Assembly: GCF_027594425.1 (NCBI RefSeq)
Contig: NZ_CP115159.1
Span: forward strand, 124,001 to 188,000
Direction of reading: 5' to 3'
Source: Zunongwangia sp. HGR-M22
Lineage (GTDB): Bacteria; Bacteroidota; Bacteroidia; Flavobacteriales; Flavobacteriaceae
DNA: 64,000 nucleotides
Shown here: positions 38,660-49,083 of the stretch, piece after piece
Numbering within the stretch: position 1 is the stretch's first letter
Layout of the letters: every line of letters begins with the position of its first letter
Notes under the pieces: generated by a model
Seen by the model: only the letters and a program-made list of their open reading frames with translations
Database searches by the model: none
Told to the model about the DNA's origin: nothing
Position numbers and translations under genes: made by a program

Positions 38660-40054
38660 TTACTTCATTTCTTTGTCTTCATCTAGAGAAATAACTACTC
38701 TTCTGTTTTCCTGTCTTCCGGCAGCAGTATTATTAGTAGCAATTGGTCTTGATTCCCCGTAACCTTCAGAAGTTAATCTGTTTTCTGGGATACCAGCTCC
38801 AATTAAATATTCTCTTACAGAAGCAGCTCTTTCCTTAGAAAGTTTTAGGTTGTAATCGTCGTTACCTACGCTATCTGTGTGACCTTCAATATGGAATACA
38901 GTGTTGTCGTATTCTTTCATGATATCTGCGATAGAATTTAAAGCTTCTTCAGATTCACTTCTAACTGTCGCTTTATTGAAATCGAATAAAACAGTATTAG
39001 AGTATTCGTTAAGTTCTTTTACAACTTCAGCAGTTGGTTCTGGACATCCGTTGTTTGCAACAGTACCAGCAACATCTGGACATTCGTCGTCTTTATCTGG
39101 AACACCATCACCATCAGAATCTGGACATCCGTTAAATTCGATTAGACCTGGAGTTTCTGGACATTCGTCATCTTTATCTGGAACGCCGTCACCATCAGAA
39201 TCTGGACATCCGTCAAACTCAACCATCCCTGGAGTTTCTGGACATTCGTCATCTTTATCTGGAACGCCATCACCATCAGTATCAGGACATCCATTAAATT
39301 CAGCTAGACCTGGAGTATTTGGACATTCATCATCTTTGTCTGGGATTCCATCACCATCAGAATCTGGACATCCGTTAAATTCAGGAAGACCTGGAGTTTC
39401 TGGACATTCGTCATCTTTATCATAGATTCCGTCACCATCAGTATCAGTTCCACCAAACATAAATTTGATACCTGCACTGTGTTGGAAATGTTGTCCCATT
39501 TCAGGCTCAAAAGAGTGCTTGTATTTAGATTCTACGAATAATGCAAGATTATCGGTAAACCAGAAGTTAATCCCTAAGCTACCGTTTAAAGTAGGAGCAT
39601 CAAGATTTTCCATATCTTCACCATCTTGATCACCAATCCAAGTGTAACCACCACCAACACCAACTACAGGATCAAACCATCCATCGTTAAGCATTGCTCT
39701 TAGAGAGTAATTAATAGACCCATCTACAGAGTAGTAAGATAAATCATCTACAGAACGATCACCAAATTTATCAATCTGGTTAATTGTACCGTCAATTTCT
39801 GCAACTAATCCAGCACCAATATATCTACCAACGGTAAGTTGGGATACAGATGGAAGAATGTTCCAGTGATCGCCAGTATTAAAGTATTCGTCGAACATAC
39901 CGTTACTTAGTGGAGCTCCATTACCAGTAGGGTAAAAATCCACAGCGTTAGTACCAATGCTTACCGCCCAAGGGTTGTTTTCGTCCTGCGCCGTTGCAGA
40001 ACTAATCCCAAGAACGACCATCGATAGCACGATTAATTTGGAAAGATGTTTCAT
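38660..40054 (-). CDS. OmpA family protein with five thrombospondin type-3 repeats
   Basis: A 464-residue outer-membrane protein. It has a signal peptide (about residues 1-22), an N-terminal beta-barrel to about residue 200, five 27-residue calcium-binding repeats (DxDGDGxxDKDDECPxTPG..., residues 204-338) and a C-terminal OmpA domain ([22 protein letters not shown]) that binds peptidoglycan. The TSP3 stalk probably spans the periplasm and binds Ca2+. It is flanked by a good -7 box and a terminator, so it is monocistronic. Confidence 0.93.
   Translation of the reverse strand: MKHLSKLIVLSMVVLGISSATAQDENNPWAVSIGTNAVDFYPTGNGAPLSNGMFDEYFNTGDHWNILPSVSQLTVGRYIGAGLVAEIDGTINQIDKFGDRSVDDLSYYSVDGSINYSLRAMLNDGWFDPVVGVGGGYTWIGDQDGEDMENLDAPTLNGSLGINFWFTDNLALFVESKYKHSFEPEMGQHFQHSAGIKFMFGGTDTDGDGIYDKDDECPETPGLPEFNGCPDSDGDGIPDKDDECPNTPGLAEFNGCPDTDGDGVPDKDDECPETPGMVEFDGCPDSDGDGVPDKDDECPETPGLIEFNGCPDSDGDGVPDKDDECPDVAGTVANNGCPEPTAEVVKELNEYSNTVLFDFNKATVRSESEEALNSIADIMKEYDNTVFHIEGHTDSVGNDDYNLKLSKERAASVREYLIGAGIPENRLTSEGYGESRPIATNNTAAGRQENRRVVISLDEDKEMK
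39041..39445. repeat. Five tandem 81-bp coding repeats (TSP type 3)
   Basis: The OmpA gene contains five in-frame 81-bp units, which differ at few positions. The first four encode a TPGxxEFxGCP ending and the last ends [11 protein letters not shown]. Near identity at the DNA level suggests recent expansion or gene conversion. Confidence 0.85.
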
Positions 40055-40085
40055 ATCAATAGTTTAGTTTTAAGTGTTATAAATG

Positions 40086-40093
40086 CAAAATTA
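40086..40093 (-). promoter_or_regulatory. Bacteroidota -7 box upstream of the OmpA gene
   Basis: On the minus strand the site reads TAATTTTG, matching TAnnTTTG, and is 31 bp upstream of the ATG. Confidence 0.55.
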
Positions 40094-40231
40094 GGTGGTG
40101 GGTGTTCACCACCAAAGTTTGCTGTAATAAAGTTTTCTTAATAATACTATCGATTTGGTGGCATATTTCGAATCAAACCCCTGTTTTTTATAGGTTCTTT
40201 AAGAATCTATTTGGTAAATCACAAAACTTAG

Positions 40232-41428
40232 TTAATCTATAACACCCAGCTCTCTACCGATTTTGGTGAAAGCGGTGATGGCTTTATCCAAATGTTCTTT
40301 TTGATGTGCTGCCGATAATTGTACTCTAATTCTTGCTTTTTCCTTTGGAACTACCGGATAAAAGAAACCAATCACATAAATACCTTCTTCCAAAAGTTTA
40401 TCTGCCATGTCCTGAGATAACTTTGCATCATAAAGCATTACCGGAACGATTGCCGCATCTCCATCTATAATATCGAAACCTGCATCTTTAATGCCTTGTT
40501 TAAAGTATTTCGTATTTTCTTTTAGTTTAGTTCTTAAGCTATCATCCTTTTCTAGCATTTCAAAAACCTTTAACGAAGCACCAACGATAGATGGCGCCAA
40601 AGAATTTGAGAATAAGTATGGACGTGAGCGTTGTCTTAAGATCTCGATAATCTCCTTTTTAGCGGTGGTATAACCTCCCATTGCTCCACCAAGAGCTTTA
40701 CCTAACGTGCCGGTAATAATATCTACGCGCCCAAGAACTCCTTTTTCTTCTAAAGTTCCTATACCTTTTTCTCCAATAAATCCGGTTGCGTGGCACTCGT
40801 CGATCATTACCAAGGCATCATATTTATCTGCTAGATCGCAAATATCATCTAATGGCGCTACAAGCCCGTCCATAGAAAATACACCATCGGTTACGATAAG
40901 TTTGAAACGTGCGCCATTTTCGTCTGCTGCTTTAAGTTGCGCTTCAAGATCTGCCATATCCCCATTTTGGTATCGATAACGCGCTGCTTTACAAAGACGA
41001 ACACCATCGATAATCGAAGCGTGATTTAACGAATCTGAGATAATAGCATCTTCTTTGGTTAAAAGTGGTTCAAAAATTCCGCCGTTAGCATCAAAACAGG
41101 CAGCGTATAAAATGGTATCCTCAGTTCCGTAGAAATCTGCGATTTTTTGCTCTAGTTCTTTATGTATATCCTGAGTACCGCAAATAAAACGAACACTAGA
41201 CATTCCAAATCCGTGAGAATCCATCGTGTCTTTAGCGGCCTGGATAACTTCTGGATGCGAAGAAAGGCCTAAGTAATTATTGGCACAAAAGTTTATCACT
41301 TCCTGCCCTGTATTAATTTTTATAACAGCGTCTTGCGGAGTCGTAATGATGCGCTCTCTTTTAAACAATCCATTGTCTTTAATATCTTCTATTTCGTTTT
41401 GAAGGTGTTCTTTAATAGATCCGTACAT
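40232..41428 (-). CDS. kbl: Glycine C-acetyltransferase (2-amino-3-ketobutyrate CoA ligase)
   Basis: Kbl cleaves 2-amino-3-ketobutyrate to glycine and acetyl-CoA in threonine breakdown. The PLP Lys is K244 in GTLGKALGG. The motifs [28 protein letters not shown] and [12 protein letters not shown] confirm the family. ATG at 41428 gives the normal 398 residues; a longer frame from 41473 would run into the upstream AddA-like gene. Threonine dehydrogenase, its usual partner, is not in the window. Confidence 0.95.
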   Translation of the reverse strand: MYGSIKEHLQNEIEDIKDNGLFKRERIITTPQDAVIKINTGQEVINFCANNYLGLSSHPEVIQAAKDTMDSHGFGMSSVRFICGTQDIHKELEQKIADFYGTEDTILYAACFDANGGIFEPLLTKEDAIISDSLNHASIIDGVRLCKAARYRYQNGDMADLEAQLKAADENGARFKLIVTDGVFSMDGLVAPLDDICDLADKYDALVMIDECHATGFIGEKGIGTLEEKGVLGRVDIITGTLGKALGGAMGGYTTAKKEIIEILRQRSRPYLFSNSLAPSIVGASLKVFEMLEKDDSLRTKLKENTKYFKQGIKDAGFDIIDGDAAIVPVMLYDAKLSQDMADKLLEEGIYVIGFFYPVVPKEKARIRVQLSAAHQKEHLDKAITAFTKIGRELGVID

Positions 41429-41448
41429 AGTTAATTCGTTTTTTTTTG

Positions 41449-41456
41449 CAAAATTA
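41449..41456 (-). promoter_or_regulatory. Bacteroidota -7 box upstream of kbl
   Basis: On the minus strand the site reads TAATTTTG, matching TAnnTTTG. It is 21 bp upstream of the ATG at 41428, which supports that start. Confidence 0.55.
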
Positions 41457-41465
41457 GTATCTCTG

Positions 41466-44400
41466 CTACACAAACCTAAGAGAAATCGCTTTGTTTGTAT
41501 AAACTAGTATTTTCTTATCGATTTGATATCCCATTTTTATAAGAGTATCCCCGTAGCTCGTAATTTGTTGTTCGTGCTTTGCATCAAAAGCACCGGTTTT
41601 ATAATCGATGATAGTTACGATGTTATTTTTAAAATTTAATCGATCTGGTCGTAAGCGCTTTCCGGTTTCGGTAAGAATATCTCTTTCGTTATAATTTATT
41701 GACTCTTCAGAAAAATATTCTTTAAGGTCTGGATGGGTTAAAATGCGCTTCAGTAAATCATTAATTTTTTCAGAAACCTCTTCAGTAATAATTCCATTAG
41801 CGATCGCATTATTAATAACCGGTTCTACATCTTTTTCCGTATTGATATCGGTTAGAAGATCATGTATTATTTCTCCTTTTTCTATAGCTTCCTGCTGTTT
41901 TGTATCCCACAAACTTCCGGAACGCGTTACAATATTTACCGCATGGTTTTGTGTTGCTGAAGAATGAAAATGCTGTAAAGTAATTCCTGAATTTTCCTTT
42001 TCTTCGGAAGTTGGAGCTTCAATCTCACCAAATTCATAATTAGTTTGCTCGTCGTCCCAGACGCCATTTCGTTTTAAATAGCCAATAAGTAATCCTGAAG
42101 TTTTCGAAGGATTTTCATTGCCACTTCGATCCAAATCCAATTTCGATAAAATGTAAAGCTGTTTTACCGGCCTGGTACAGGCAACGTATAAAACATTTAA
42201 GGTGTCTAGTTCGTTCTGAAAAAGAAGCTGAGTAAATAAAGCTTCCGGGATTTCACCCCAATTTTCCATTTTTGAAGACGCATTTATATAGCTTGCCGGG
42301 ATATCACCCAAACTGCCATCGTGCGGAACCCAAAGCGAATCTTTACGGGTATCTTTAAAATCTGAATTCGCAAAAGGATAGATCACAATAGGAAATTCCA
42401 GTCCTTTTGCTTTGTGAATCGTCATGATCGTGACTGCATTCTCCTGTTGAGGAGCTATGATGCTGAGTTTCTCATGTTCCTGTTCCCAAATTTCTAAGAA
42501 CCCTTGAATACCTTCAGTATCTTTTTGGGTGGTTTCATACACAAAATCAAGAAAAAACTGAATGTAGGCATTCGAATCTTTAACCAATCCAAAACTTCTT
42601 ATTATAAATTCGCAACTTTCGTAAACCGAATATTCATTTAAGAAATCTAGGTTAAAATCTAAATCATATTGCTGCAACCAGATAAAAAAGTCGTTTCCGT
42701 TTTCTTTTATTTTTTCTGAAATTACAGAATGTGGATCTTCAACCTGCAATAAATACTCCTGTATATAACCGAAAATCGATAATTTAAGTTCGTTATTTTC
42801 TTGTGTGATCGAGAATTTTAAAAGATCACATATAAAATGAACTTCTGGAGAGCGCGAAATCAGTAAAGTTTCTGAAGAAACCACATCGATCTCTTTTTCA
42901 TTTAAAGCTGAAGCAATTGCAACACCTTCTTTTTTTCTTCGGGTAAGAATACAAATATCAGATCGTTTAAAACCTTTAGTATCAAGATTATTAATAATAT
43001 CGATCACTTTTTCAGGGTAAACTTCCTGTTCTTCCTCACTGTTTTCAGCTTCAATAAAACCGATATTCACGTAACCTAATCCCGATTTTTTTGGATTCTG
43101 GGCGCTTTGTTTAAATAATTTACTGTATTCGGGATGCCCAAGAAAATCGGCTGCATAACCAAAAAACTGATTGTTGAAATTTACAATTTCAGTCGAGCTT
43201 CGATAATTATCGGGTAAATTATACACCTGTTTTTCAATCTGAAATGGATTCCCCTCATTACTCAGATCAATAAACTGTTCGGCTTTACCGCCACGCCAGC
43301 GATAAATTGATTGTTTGGCATCGCCAACTAGCATTAAACTTGAAGTTTCCTCTGGCAACGATTCCATCGAAAGTTTGTTATCGATAAGCGGAATCAAATT
43401 TTCCCACTGCATTTGCGAGGTGTCCTGAAACTCATCGATAAAATAATTTTGATAGCGCTCACCCAAACGTTCGTAGATAAACGGCGCCGGCTGGTCTTTA
43501 ACCTGGGCGCTAATCATTGGATTAAACTCTGAAATTAGAAGAATTTGGCGCTCTTCTTTTATTTCCTGAATTTCTCGATTTAAGGCGTTTAATAATGAAA
43601 GTTGGGTAAGACGTTTTCCAATTTCAGTATAAAATTCTAAAGAAAAATACAGATCTTTGCTTTGTAAAAACAGATCTGAAATTTGCGGTTCAATCGCATC
43701 TCCAAGCGACATTTTCCCTTTTTTTAAAGGTAAAATACCTTCATTTTCTAGTTTTTCTACCCATTTTGCGCTGAAATTAGGAATTCCGTTTTCCTTAAGT
43801 TTTAGAAAGTGTTTGGGTAGATATTGCCCACTAAAATCTGTAGGATCGATTCCGTGATCTGCGATTAACTGAAAAAATTGATCTACTTTTTGCTCAATTT
43901 CAGCTTGATTTGTTTTAAGCTGTTGTTTTAATTTTTTTCTGAAAGCTTCAAAATCTTCCAGCGTTTTAGGCTGAAGTTTTTCTAAATAAAACTGATTATT
44001 TTCGTTTACCAGTAATTTTGCAATATCAAGTAAATCACGACCAATATCCCAGCTTTTATCCTCATCGGCTTTGCTTAGGGAAAAATCTACCAAAACTTTA
44101 GTGAGCTTTTCGTCATTTCCGGTACGATTTATTAAGCGATCTACAGCTTCGTTTAATATTTTTTCGGTATCCAGTTCTACTTCAAAGTTTACAGGTAAGC
44201 CCAAATCTTTGGCAAAAGTACGCAGTACACGATGGGTGAATCCATCGATCGTAGAAACTTCAAAAGCAGCATAATTATGAATGATATTCTTTGTAATCCC
44301 AACCGATTTTTGCTGAATTAGTTCCGTAGAATTATTCGTTTCCTGCGCAACTGCTTCCAAAAGTGCTTGAGAGTTGGCAGGAACCGGGTTTTTAGTAAAT

Positions 44401-44588
44401 GCATACAGGCTTTCGACAATTCTGGTTTTCATCTCTGCAACCGCCTTATTGGTAAAGGTGATTGCGAGGATGTTTTTATAAGTGTCGGTTTTTTCAGATT
44501 GGAAGAGTAGACTTAAATAAGATTTAACCAGCGTAAAGGTTTTTCCCGATCCTGCAGAAGCATTGTATATTGTAAAATTATTGGCCAA
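41466..44588 (-). CDS. addA: AddA-like UvrD-family helicase with C-terminal nuclease
   Basis: A 1040-residue superfamily 1A helicase. Walker A is [12 protein letters not shown] (residues 10-21). Motif Ia/Ib residues, the Walker B block [17 protein letters not shown], motif [18 protein letters not shown], motif [17 protein letters not shown] and motif [16 protein letters not shown] follow in order. The C-terminal PD-(D/E)XK nuclease has [12 protein letters not shown]. It pairs with the AddB-like protein to resect double-strand breaks and load RecA. The name reflects architecture, not proven activity. Confidence 0.86.
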   Translation of the reverse strand: MANNFTIYNASAGSGKTFTLVKSYLSLLFQSEKTDTYKNILAITFTNKAVAEMKTRIVESLYAFTKNPVPANSQALLEAVAQETNNSTELIQQKSVGITKNIIHNYAAFEVSTIDGFTHRVLRTFAKDLGLPVNFEVELDTEKILNEAVDRLINRTGNDEKLTKVLVDFSLSKADEDKSWDIGRDLLDIAKLLVNENNQFYLEKLQPKTLEDFEAFRKKLKQQLKTNQAEIEQKVDQFFQLIADHGIDPTDFSGQYLPKHFLKLKENGIPNFSAKWVEKLENEGILPLKKGKMSLGDAIEPQISDLFLQSKDLYFSLEFYTEIGKRLTQLSLLNALNREIQEIKEERQILLISEFNPMISAQVKDQPAPFIYERLGERYQNYFIDEFQDTSQMQWENLIPLIDNKLSMESLPEETSSLMLVGDAKQSIYRWRGGKAEQFIDLSNEGNPFQIEKQVYNLPDNYRSSTEIVNFNNQFFGYAADFLGHPEYSKLFKQSAQNPKKSGLGYVNIGFIEAENSEEEQEVYPEKVIDIINNLDTKGFKRSDICILTRRKKEGVAIASALNEKEIDVVSSETLLISRSPEVHFICDLLKFSITQENNELKLSIFGYIQEYLLQVEDPHSVISEKIKENGNDFFIWLQQYDLDFNLDFLNEYSVYESCEFIIRSFGLVKDSNAYIQFFLDFVYETTQKDTEGIQGFLEIWEQEHEKLSIIAPQQENAVTIMTIHKAKGLEFPIVIYPFANSDFKDTRKDSLWVPHDGSLGDIPASYINASSKMENWGEIPEALFTQLLFQNELDTLNVLYVACTRPVKQLYILSKLDLDRSGNENPSKTSGLLIGYLKRNGVWDDEQTNYEFGEIEAPTSEEKENSGITLQHFHSSATQNHAVNIVTRSGSLWDTKQQEAIEKGEIIHDLLTDINTEKDVEPVINNAIANGIITEEVSEKINDLLKRILTHPDLKEYFSEESINYNERDILTETGKRLRPDRLNFKNNIVTIIDYKTGAFDAKHEQQITSYGDTLIKMGYQIDKKILVYTNKAISLRFV

Positions 44589-44706
44589 TTTTTATTGAAT
44601 AAAGAATGAATTAGTGATTAAAGGTAAGGTAAAATTGATTTTATAAATGCCTAAGCTTTTAAGTATATTATAACACTTAAATATTTTCATTACACATGTT
44701 AATACT

Positions 44707-44714
44707 TAAATTTG
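44707..44714 (+). promoter_or_regulatory. Bacteroidota -7 box upstream of the superoxide dismutase gene
   Basis: TAAATTTG matches TAnnTTTG and is 38 bp upstream of the ATG. Several acttaaat phrases occur nearby (44664-44714). Confidence 0.5.
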
Positions 44715-44752
44715 AGTAGAATTTAATACTAATCACTAAAAAAAATAAAACT

Positions 44753-45361
44753 ATGGCATTTGCGTTACCAGAGCTTAAATATGCATTCGATGCGTTAGAG
44801 CCACATATAGATGCAAAAACAATGGAAATTCACCATGATAAACATCATAGTGGATATACCACAAAACTAAATAAAGCAATTGACGGAACTGATCTTGATG
44901 GAAAAACTATCGAGAACATTCTTAAAAATCTTGATTTATCTAACACAGCGGTTAGAAACAATGGTGGTGGTTATTATAATCATAACCTTTTTTGGGAAAT
45001 TATGTCTCCAGATGGAGGAGGAAAGCCAGAGGGAGATCTAGCAACTGCTATTGATAGTGCATTCGGATCTTTTGAAGCTTTTAAAGAAGAATTTTCTAAT
45101 GCTGCTGCAGGACAATTTGGTTCTGGATGGGCATGGTTATGTGTTCATGATGGTGGAAAATTAGAAGTTTGCTCTACTCCAAATCAGGATAATCCACTAA
45201 TGCCTGAAGTAGGATGCGGTGGAACACCAATATTAGGATTAGATGTTTGGGAACATGCATATTACCTAAACTATCAAAATAAACGTCCAGCATATATAGA
45301 TGCTTTCTTTGAAGTAATCGACTGGAAAGAAGTAGCAAGTCGCTACGCTAAAGGAAAATAA
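44753..45361 (+). CDS. sodA: Iron/manganese superoxide dismutase
   Basis: A 202-residue Fe/Mn superoxide dismutase that converts superoxide to peroxide and oxygen. Metal ligands lie in [21 protein letters not shown] and [11 protein letters not shown] (Asp and His), with [11 protein letters not shown] before them. The signature [19 protein letters not shown] is complete. No signal peptide is seen, so it is cytoplasmic. Mn versus Fe cannot be called with certainty from this; many Bacteroidota enzymes accept either metal. A hairpin terminator follows. Confidence 0.93.
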   Translation: MAFALPELKYAFDALEPHIDAKTMEIHHDKHHSGYTTKLNKAIDGTDLDGKTIENILKNLDLSNTAVRNNGGGYYNHNLFWEIMSPDGGGKPEGDLATAIDSAFGSFEAFKEEFSNAAAGQFGSGWAWLCVHDGGKLEVCSTPNQDNPLMPEVGCGGTPILGLDVWEHAYYLNYQNKRPAYIDAFFEVIDWKEVASRYAKGK

Positions 45362-45390
45362 TTAAGTAATTAATTGTTAAAGTTCGAAAG

Positions 45391-45418
45391 AGGCTGTTCG
45401 TAAGAATGGCCTTTTTTG
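45391..45418 (+). terminator. Rho-independent terminator after sodA
   Basis: A 9-bp stem (aggctgttc / gaatggcct, two wobble pairs) with a gtaa loop and a T run, 30 bp after the stop. Confidence 0.75.
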
Positions 45419-45481
45419 TGTCTTATTCTGAATAAGAGAATCCAGTGTTCTTTCTATAATGAAGGATTTTCAAAAGGCAGT

Positions 45482-45518
45482 AAAATAAAAAAGGTGGATT
45501 TACATCCACCTTTTTTGC
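45482..45518. terminator. Bidirectional terminator between sodA and the PurF-like gene
   Basis: A 13-bp stem (aaaaaaggtggat / atccacctttttt) with a 4-base loop and A/T tracts on both sides. It can stop transcription from either direction. Confidence 0.8.
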
Positions 45519-45637
45519 CCCAAATCTACCATGAACTTAACCTACTTAAATTTTATGGCAGGTCTAATATAGATAATATGGGTATTGGTCTAAAATCTTT
45601 TAGATGAAAGACTTATATAATGGTTGAAATACACTAT

Positions 45638-47536
45638 TTAGTATGCTCTGTTTTTATTTCCTTCAAAAAAGTTTATAAAAGCTCTGTTAACCACTCTATT
45701 ACCTCCCGGTGTTGGATAGTCTCCTGTGAAATACCAATCACCCAGATTTTTAGGACATGCTTTATGTAAATTATCTACAGATTGGTAAATAACTTTTACA
45801 TTAGCTTTTACTGTTGGCTCACTTAAAAGCTCAGATATTTTTTCTGAAATCTGCTCGTCGGTAAATGAATCGTAAATTTCTTTTACAAAGTTTTGTACCT
45901 CTTTGTCTTCTAAATCAACTTGTTTTATACACTTATTATAAACTTCTTCAACAAGTTGGTAATTGTCGTTCTCTTTTAATAATTCTAGTGCCGCTCTAAA
46001 GGCAACTAAATCCTCAAGGCGTGCCATATCAATCCCGTAGCAATCTGGGTATCGAATTTGCGGTGCAGAAGAAACGACTACAATTTGTTTAGGATTTAGG
46101 CGATCCATCATTTTTATGATACTTTTCTTTAATGTAGTACCGCGCACAATGCTATCGTCGATAATCACTAAATTATCCTCTGGTTTTACAACGCCGTAGG
46201 TAACATCATATACGTGAGCTACAAGATCATCACGGCTGCTATCTTCAGTAATAAAGGTTCTTAGCTTTACATCTTTAATAGCAATTTTTTCGGTTCTTAG
46301 GCGATACTCAAGAATTTGCTGAAGTCGCTCGTCTGTTAAGGTTTCCTTTTCTTCTAAGATCGCTTCATTTTTCTGACGATTCAATTCGTCCTGTGCAGCT
46401 TCAACCATTCCATAGAAAGAAGTTTCTGCGGTATTCGGTATAAAAGAGAAAACGGTATTGATGGTATCATAATTAATGGCCTTAAGAACTTCAGGCATTA
46501 ATAATCTACCAAGCATTTTACGTTCCTTATAAATTTCAGCGTCACTACCTCTAGAGAAATAAATACGCTCAAAAGAACATGCTTTTCGTTCTAAAGGCTC
46601 TATAATTTTTTTGATAGAAACCTCTCCGTTTTTCTTGGTAATAATCGCATGGCCAGGATCAAGTTCTTTAATATCTTCAAAATTTAAATTGAAGACGGTT
46701 TGAATTACTGGTCGTTCTGAAGCGACTACTACAACTTCGTCATCTTTATAATAATAACAAGGTCTAATTCCCGATGGATCACGCAATACAAAAGAATCAC
46801 CATGGCCCATTAAACCGGCAATAGCGTAACCGCCATCCCAATCTTTAGAAGATTTTTTAAGTATTTTGGCTACATTTAATTGTTCAGCAATATGAGGAGA
46901 TGCTTCTTGCTTGGTAAATCCTTCTTTCTTTAATTTTTTATAAAGTTTGCGCACTTCTGAATCTAAAAAGTGGCCAATCTTTTCCATGATCGTAACAGTA
47001 TCGGCTTTTTCCTTAGGATGCTGTCCCAGCTTAATAAGATTGTTGAATAACTGATTAACATTGGTCATGTTAAAGTTACCAGCCACAATAAGATTACGAT
47101 GCATCCAATTGTTTTGTCTTAGAAAAGGATGTACACTTTCGATACTATTTTTTCCAAATGTGCCGTATCGAACATGCCCTAAAAATAACTCGCCCAGATA
47201 AGGAATCTTTCTTTTTTGTAGCGCAACATCATCGGCATATTCAGGATGTTGTTGCATTTCATCATTAATACGCTGATTTATTTGCTCAAAAATATCCTGT
47301 ATTGGCTGCGATTGGTTAGAGCGAACTCTGCTTATATAACGTTCCCCTGGCTGAACATTAAGTTTAATACTGGCAAAACCGGCACCATCCTGCCCACGAT
47401 TATGCTGCTTTTCCATTAAAAGATACATCTTATTTACACCGTAAAAAGCAGTACCGTATTTTTCTTTATAATATTCTAGTGGTTTTAACAGCCTAACCTG
47501 TGCAATTCCACATTCGTGTTTAATCGCGTCACTCAT
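45638..47536 (-). CDS. PurF-like amidophosphoribosyltransferase, long form
   Basis: A 632-residue protein of the glutamine PRPP amidotransferase family, longer than typical PurF (~470-510). The class II glutaminase nucleophile is Cys 9 in HECGIAQ, after an 8-residue leader that would be removed. KQHNRGQDGAGFASI and FLGHVRYGTFG are the glutaminase motifs. The PRPP loop is VIIDDSIVRGTTLKKSI. Extra length is spread through the protein. It may make phosphoribosylamine, possibly as a second isozyme. A PfkB kinase gene lies 82 bp upstream. Confidence 0.83.
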   Translation of the reverse strand: MSDAIKHECGIAQVRLLKPLEYYKEKYGTAFYGVNKMYLLMEKQHNRGQDGAGFASIKLNVQPGERYISRVRSNQSQPIQDIFEQINQRINDEMQQHPEYADDVALQKRKIPYLGELFLGHVRYGTFGKNSIESVHPFLRQNNWMHRNLIVAGNFNMTNVNQLFNNLIKLGQHPKEKADTVTIMEKIGHFLDSEVRKLYKKLKKEGFTKQEASPHIAEQLNVAKILKKSSKDWDGGYAIAGLMGHGDSFVLRDPSGIRPCYYYKDDEVVVVASERPVIQTVFNLNFEDIKELDPGHAIITKKNGEVSIKKIIEPLERKACSFERIYFSRGSDAEIYKERKMLGRLLMPEVLKAINYDTINTVFSFIPNTAETSFYGMVEAAQDELNRQKNEAILEEKETLTDERLQQILEYRLRTEKIAIKDVKLRTFITEDSSRDDLVAHVYDVTYGVVKPEDNLVIIDDSIVRGTTLKKSIIKMMDRLNPKQIVVVSSAPQIRYPDCYGIDMARLEDLVAFRAALELLKENDNYQLVEEVYNKCIKQVDLEDKEVQNFVKEIYDSFTDEQISEKISELLSEPTVKANVKVIYQSVDNLHKACPKNLGDWYFTGDYPTPGGNRVVNRAFINFFEGNKNRAY

Positions 47537-47581
47537 AATTGTATTGTTGCTCTGTGTGGGGTTTGTTTATGCCTTAGTAAC

Positions 47582-47607
47582 AAAAAAAGCCCTGAAATTA
47601 CAGGGCG
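47582..47607 (-). terminator. Rho-independent terminator after the PfkB kinase gene
   Basis: On the minus strand a 6-bp GC-rich stem (gccctg / cagggc) with a 6-base loop precedes a T7 run. It sits between the PfkB and PurF-like genes, so these are likely transcribed separately. Confidence 0.75.
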
Positions 47608-47617
47608 TGTGTTTATT

Positions 47618-48535
47618 TTAATTTATTTTAAACTGTGTGAGTTTTTTAAATTCTTCTAATCGTTTATCGATTTCTTCGGGTGAAAGTTCTTTCATACGTT
47701 CGGTTCCAAATTTCTCTACGCAGAACGACGCTAAATTAGAGCCGTAAATAATGGCGTTCTTAAGATTCTCAAAAGAGATATCTTCAGAGTGTGCAAGATA
47801 ACCTATAAAGCCACCGGCAAAAGTATCTCCGGCACCGGTTGGGTCAAACACTTCTTCTAAAGGTAAGGCAGGGGCAAAAAACACATTTTCTTTATGGAAA
47901 AGTAATGCACCATGTTCTCCTTTTTTAATTACTACATATTTTGGACCCATTTTTTCAATCACTCTTGCAGCCTTAATTAAAGAGAATTCACCAGAAAGTT
48001 GTCTGGCCTCTTCATCATTAATGGTGATAACATCAACTTTAGCGATTACTTGCTTAAGCTCTTCTAAAGCATTATCCATCCAAAAGTTCATAGTGTCTAG
48101 AACTACTAATTTTGGGTTAGTAACTTGTTCTAAAACGCTAAGTTGTACTAAAGGATGTAGGTTTCCTAACATTATATATTCCGCATCCTTATAATTTTCA
48201 GGAACTACCGGATTAAAATCGGCCAGTACATTAAGCTGTGTATCTAAAGTGTCACGAGTATTTAAGTCGTTATGATATCTTCCACTCCAAAAGAAAGTCT
48301 TACCTTCTTTAATAACCTCAATTCCTTCAATATTGATATTTTTTGAAGAAAGAAGGTCTAGGTATTTTTCAGGAAAATCACCACCAACAACAGATACAAT
48401 TGCACTGTCTACATTAAAGTTTGAAGCCGAAAGGCCAATGTAAGTCCCTGCACCACCAAGAATTTTATCTGTTTTTCCAAAAGGGGTTTCGATAGCATCA
48501 AAGGCTACAGTTCCTACAATAACTAGTTTGCTCAT
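47618..48535 (-). CDS. PfkB family carbohydrate/nucleoside kinase
   Basis: A 305-residue ribokinase-type kinase. The glycine-rich start ILGGAGTYIGLSASN and the C-terminal signature DPTGAGDTFAGGFIG (catalytic Asp) are present. The substrate is not evident: ribose, adenosine or another sugar is possible. The ATG at 48535 is used because MSKLVIVGTVAFD is the normal first strand and a -7 box lies 24 bp upstream; the ATG at 48547 would add four residues. Confidence 0.86.
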   Translation of the reverse strand: MSKLVIVGTVAFDAIETPFGKTDKILGGAGTYIGLSASNFNVDSAIVSVVGGDFPEKYLDLLSSKNINIEGIEVIKEGKTFFWSGRYHNDLNTRDTLDTQLNVLADFNPVVPENYKDAEYIMLGNLHPLVQLSVLEQVTNPKLVVLDTMNFWMDNALEELKQVIAKVDVITINDEEARQLSGEFSLIKAARVIEKMGPKYVVIKKGEHGALLFHKENVFFAPALPLEEVFDPTGAGDTFAGGFIGYLAHSEDISFENLKNAIIYGSNLASFCVEKFGTERMKELSPEEIDKRLEEFKKLTQFKIN

Positions 48536-48558
48536 AATTGCATTCAAAAATTATGCTG

Positions 48559-48566
48559 CAAATATA
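48559..48566 (-). promoter_or_regulatory. Bacteroidota -7 box upstream of the PfkB kinase gene
   Basis: On the minus strand the site reads TATATTTG, matching TAnnTTTG, 24 bp upstream of the ATG at 48535. Confidence 0.6.
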
Positions 48567-48618
48567 CAGTTTGTTTTTCAAGCTGTAAACCAAAAGTTAA
48601 TTTAGAAGGTTTACAAAT

Positions 48619-49080
48619 TTAATTTTTAAAACCAATATCCTCTGGAAGGCTTTTTTGTTTAGATGCTGTAACTGCCAAAGTATCACATCTTTCGTTTTGT
48701 GGGTGGTTGTTGTGACCTTTAATCCAGGTGAACGAAACTTGATGCTTTCTATATTCTTTTAAGAATGCCTGCCACAAGTCTGCATTCTTACGATCTTTAA
48801 AATTTTTCTTTTCCCATCCAAATACCCATTTTTTTTCAACAGCATCTGCAACATACTTAGAATCGGTAAATACTCTTATATTTAAATTTGGTTTTTTAAG
48901 CTTCTGTAGTGCGTGGATAACAGCTAAAAGTTCCATTCTATTATTAGTAGTATGTCTGTATCCCTGTGCAAATTCTTTTTTATATGGCTTCCCTACCCAT
49001 TCCATCACTATGCCATAACCGCCGGGCCCTGGATTGCCACGGGCAGCTCCATCAGTATAAATATGAACTTGTTCTTGCAA
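48619..49080 (-). CDS. rnhA: Ribonuclease HI
   Basis: RnhA cuts the RNA strand of RNA-DNA hybrids, removing primers and R-loops. The four acidic catalytic positions are visible in YTDGAARGNPGPGGYG, NNRMELLAV, FTDSKYVADA and RCDTLA, with KGHNNHPQNERCD completing the handle and C-terminal region. The length of 153 is that of E. coli-type RNase HI. It lies 3 bp downstream of purN, so the two are probably co-transcribed. Confidence 0.95.
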   Translation of the reverse strand: MQEQVHIYTDGAARGNPGPGGYGIVMEWVGKPYKKEFAQGYRHTTNNRMELLAVIHALQKLKKPNLNIRVFTDSKYVADAVEKKWVFGWEKKNFKDRKNADLWQAFLKEYRKHQVSFTWIKGHNNHPQNERCDTLAVTASKQKSLPEDIGFKN

Positions 49081-49083
49081 CTT

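Noticed and set aside
38901-39425. Long Ser/Gly/Pro-rich frame on the plus strand opposite the OmpA stalk
   Set aside because: It is the antisense of the 81-bp tandem repeats in the real OmpA gene; its repetitive composition follows from the repeat.
39041-39445. Possible CRISPR array because of regularly spaced repeats
   Set aside because: The units are contiguous 81-bp coding repeats with no spacers and encode calcium-binding motifs in frame.
41429-41473. Longer N-terminus for kbl
   Set aside because: It would overlap the end of the AddA-like gene and cover the -7 box; the ATG at 41428 gives the normal family length.
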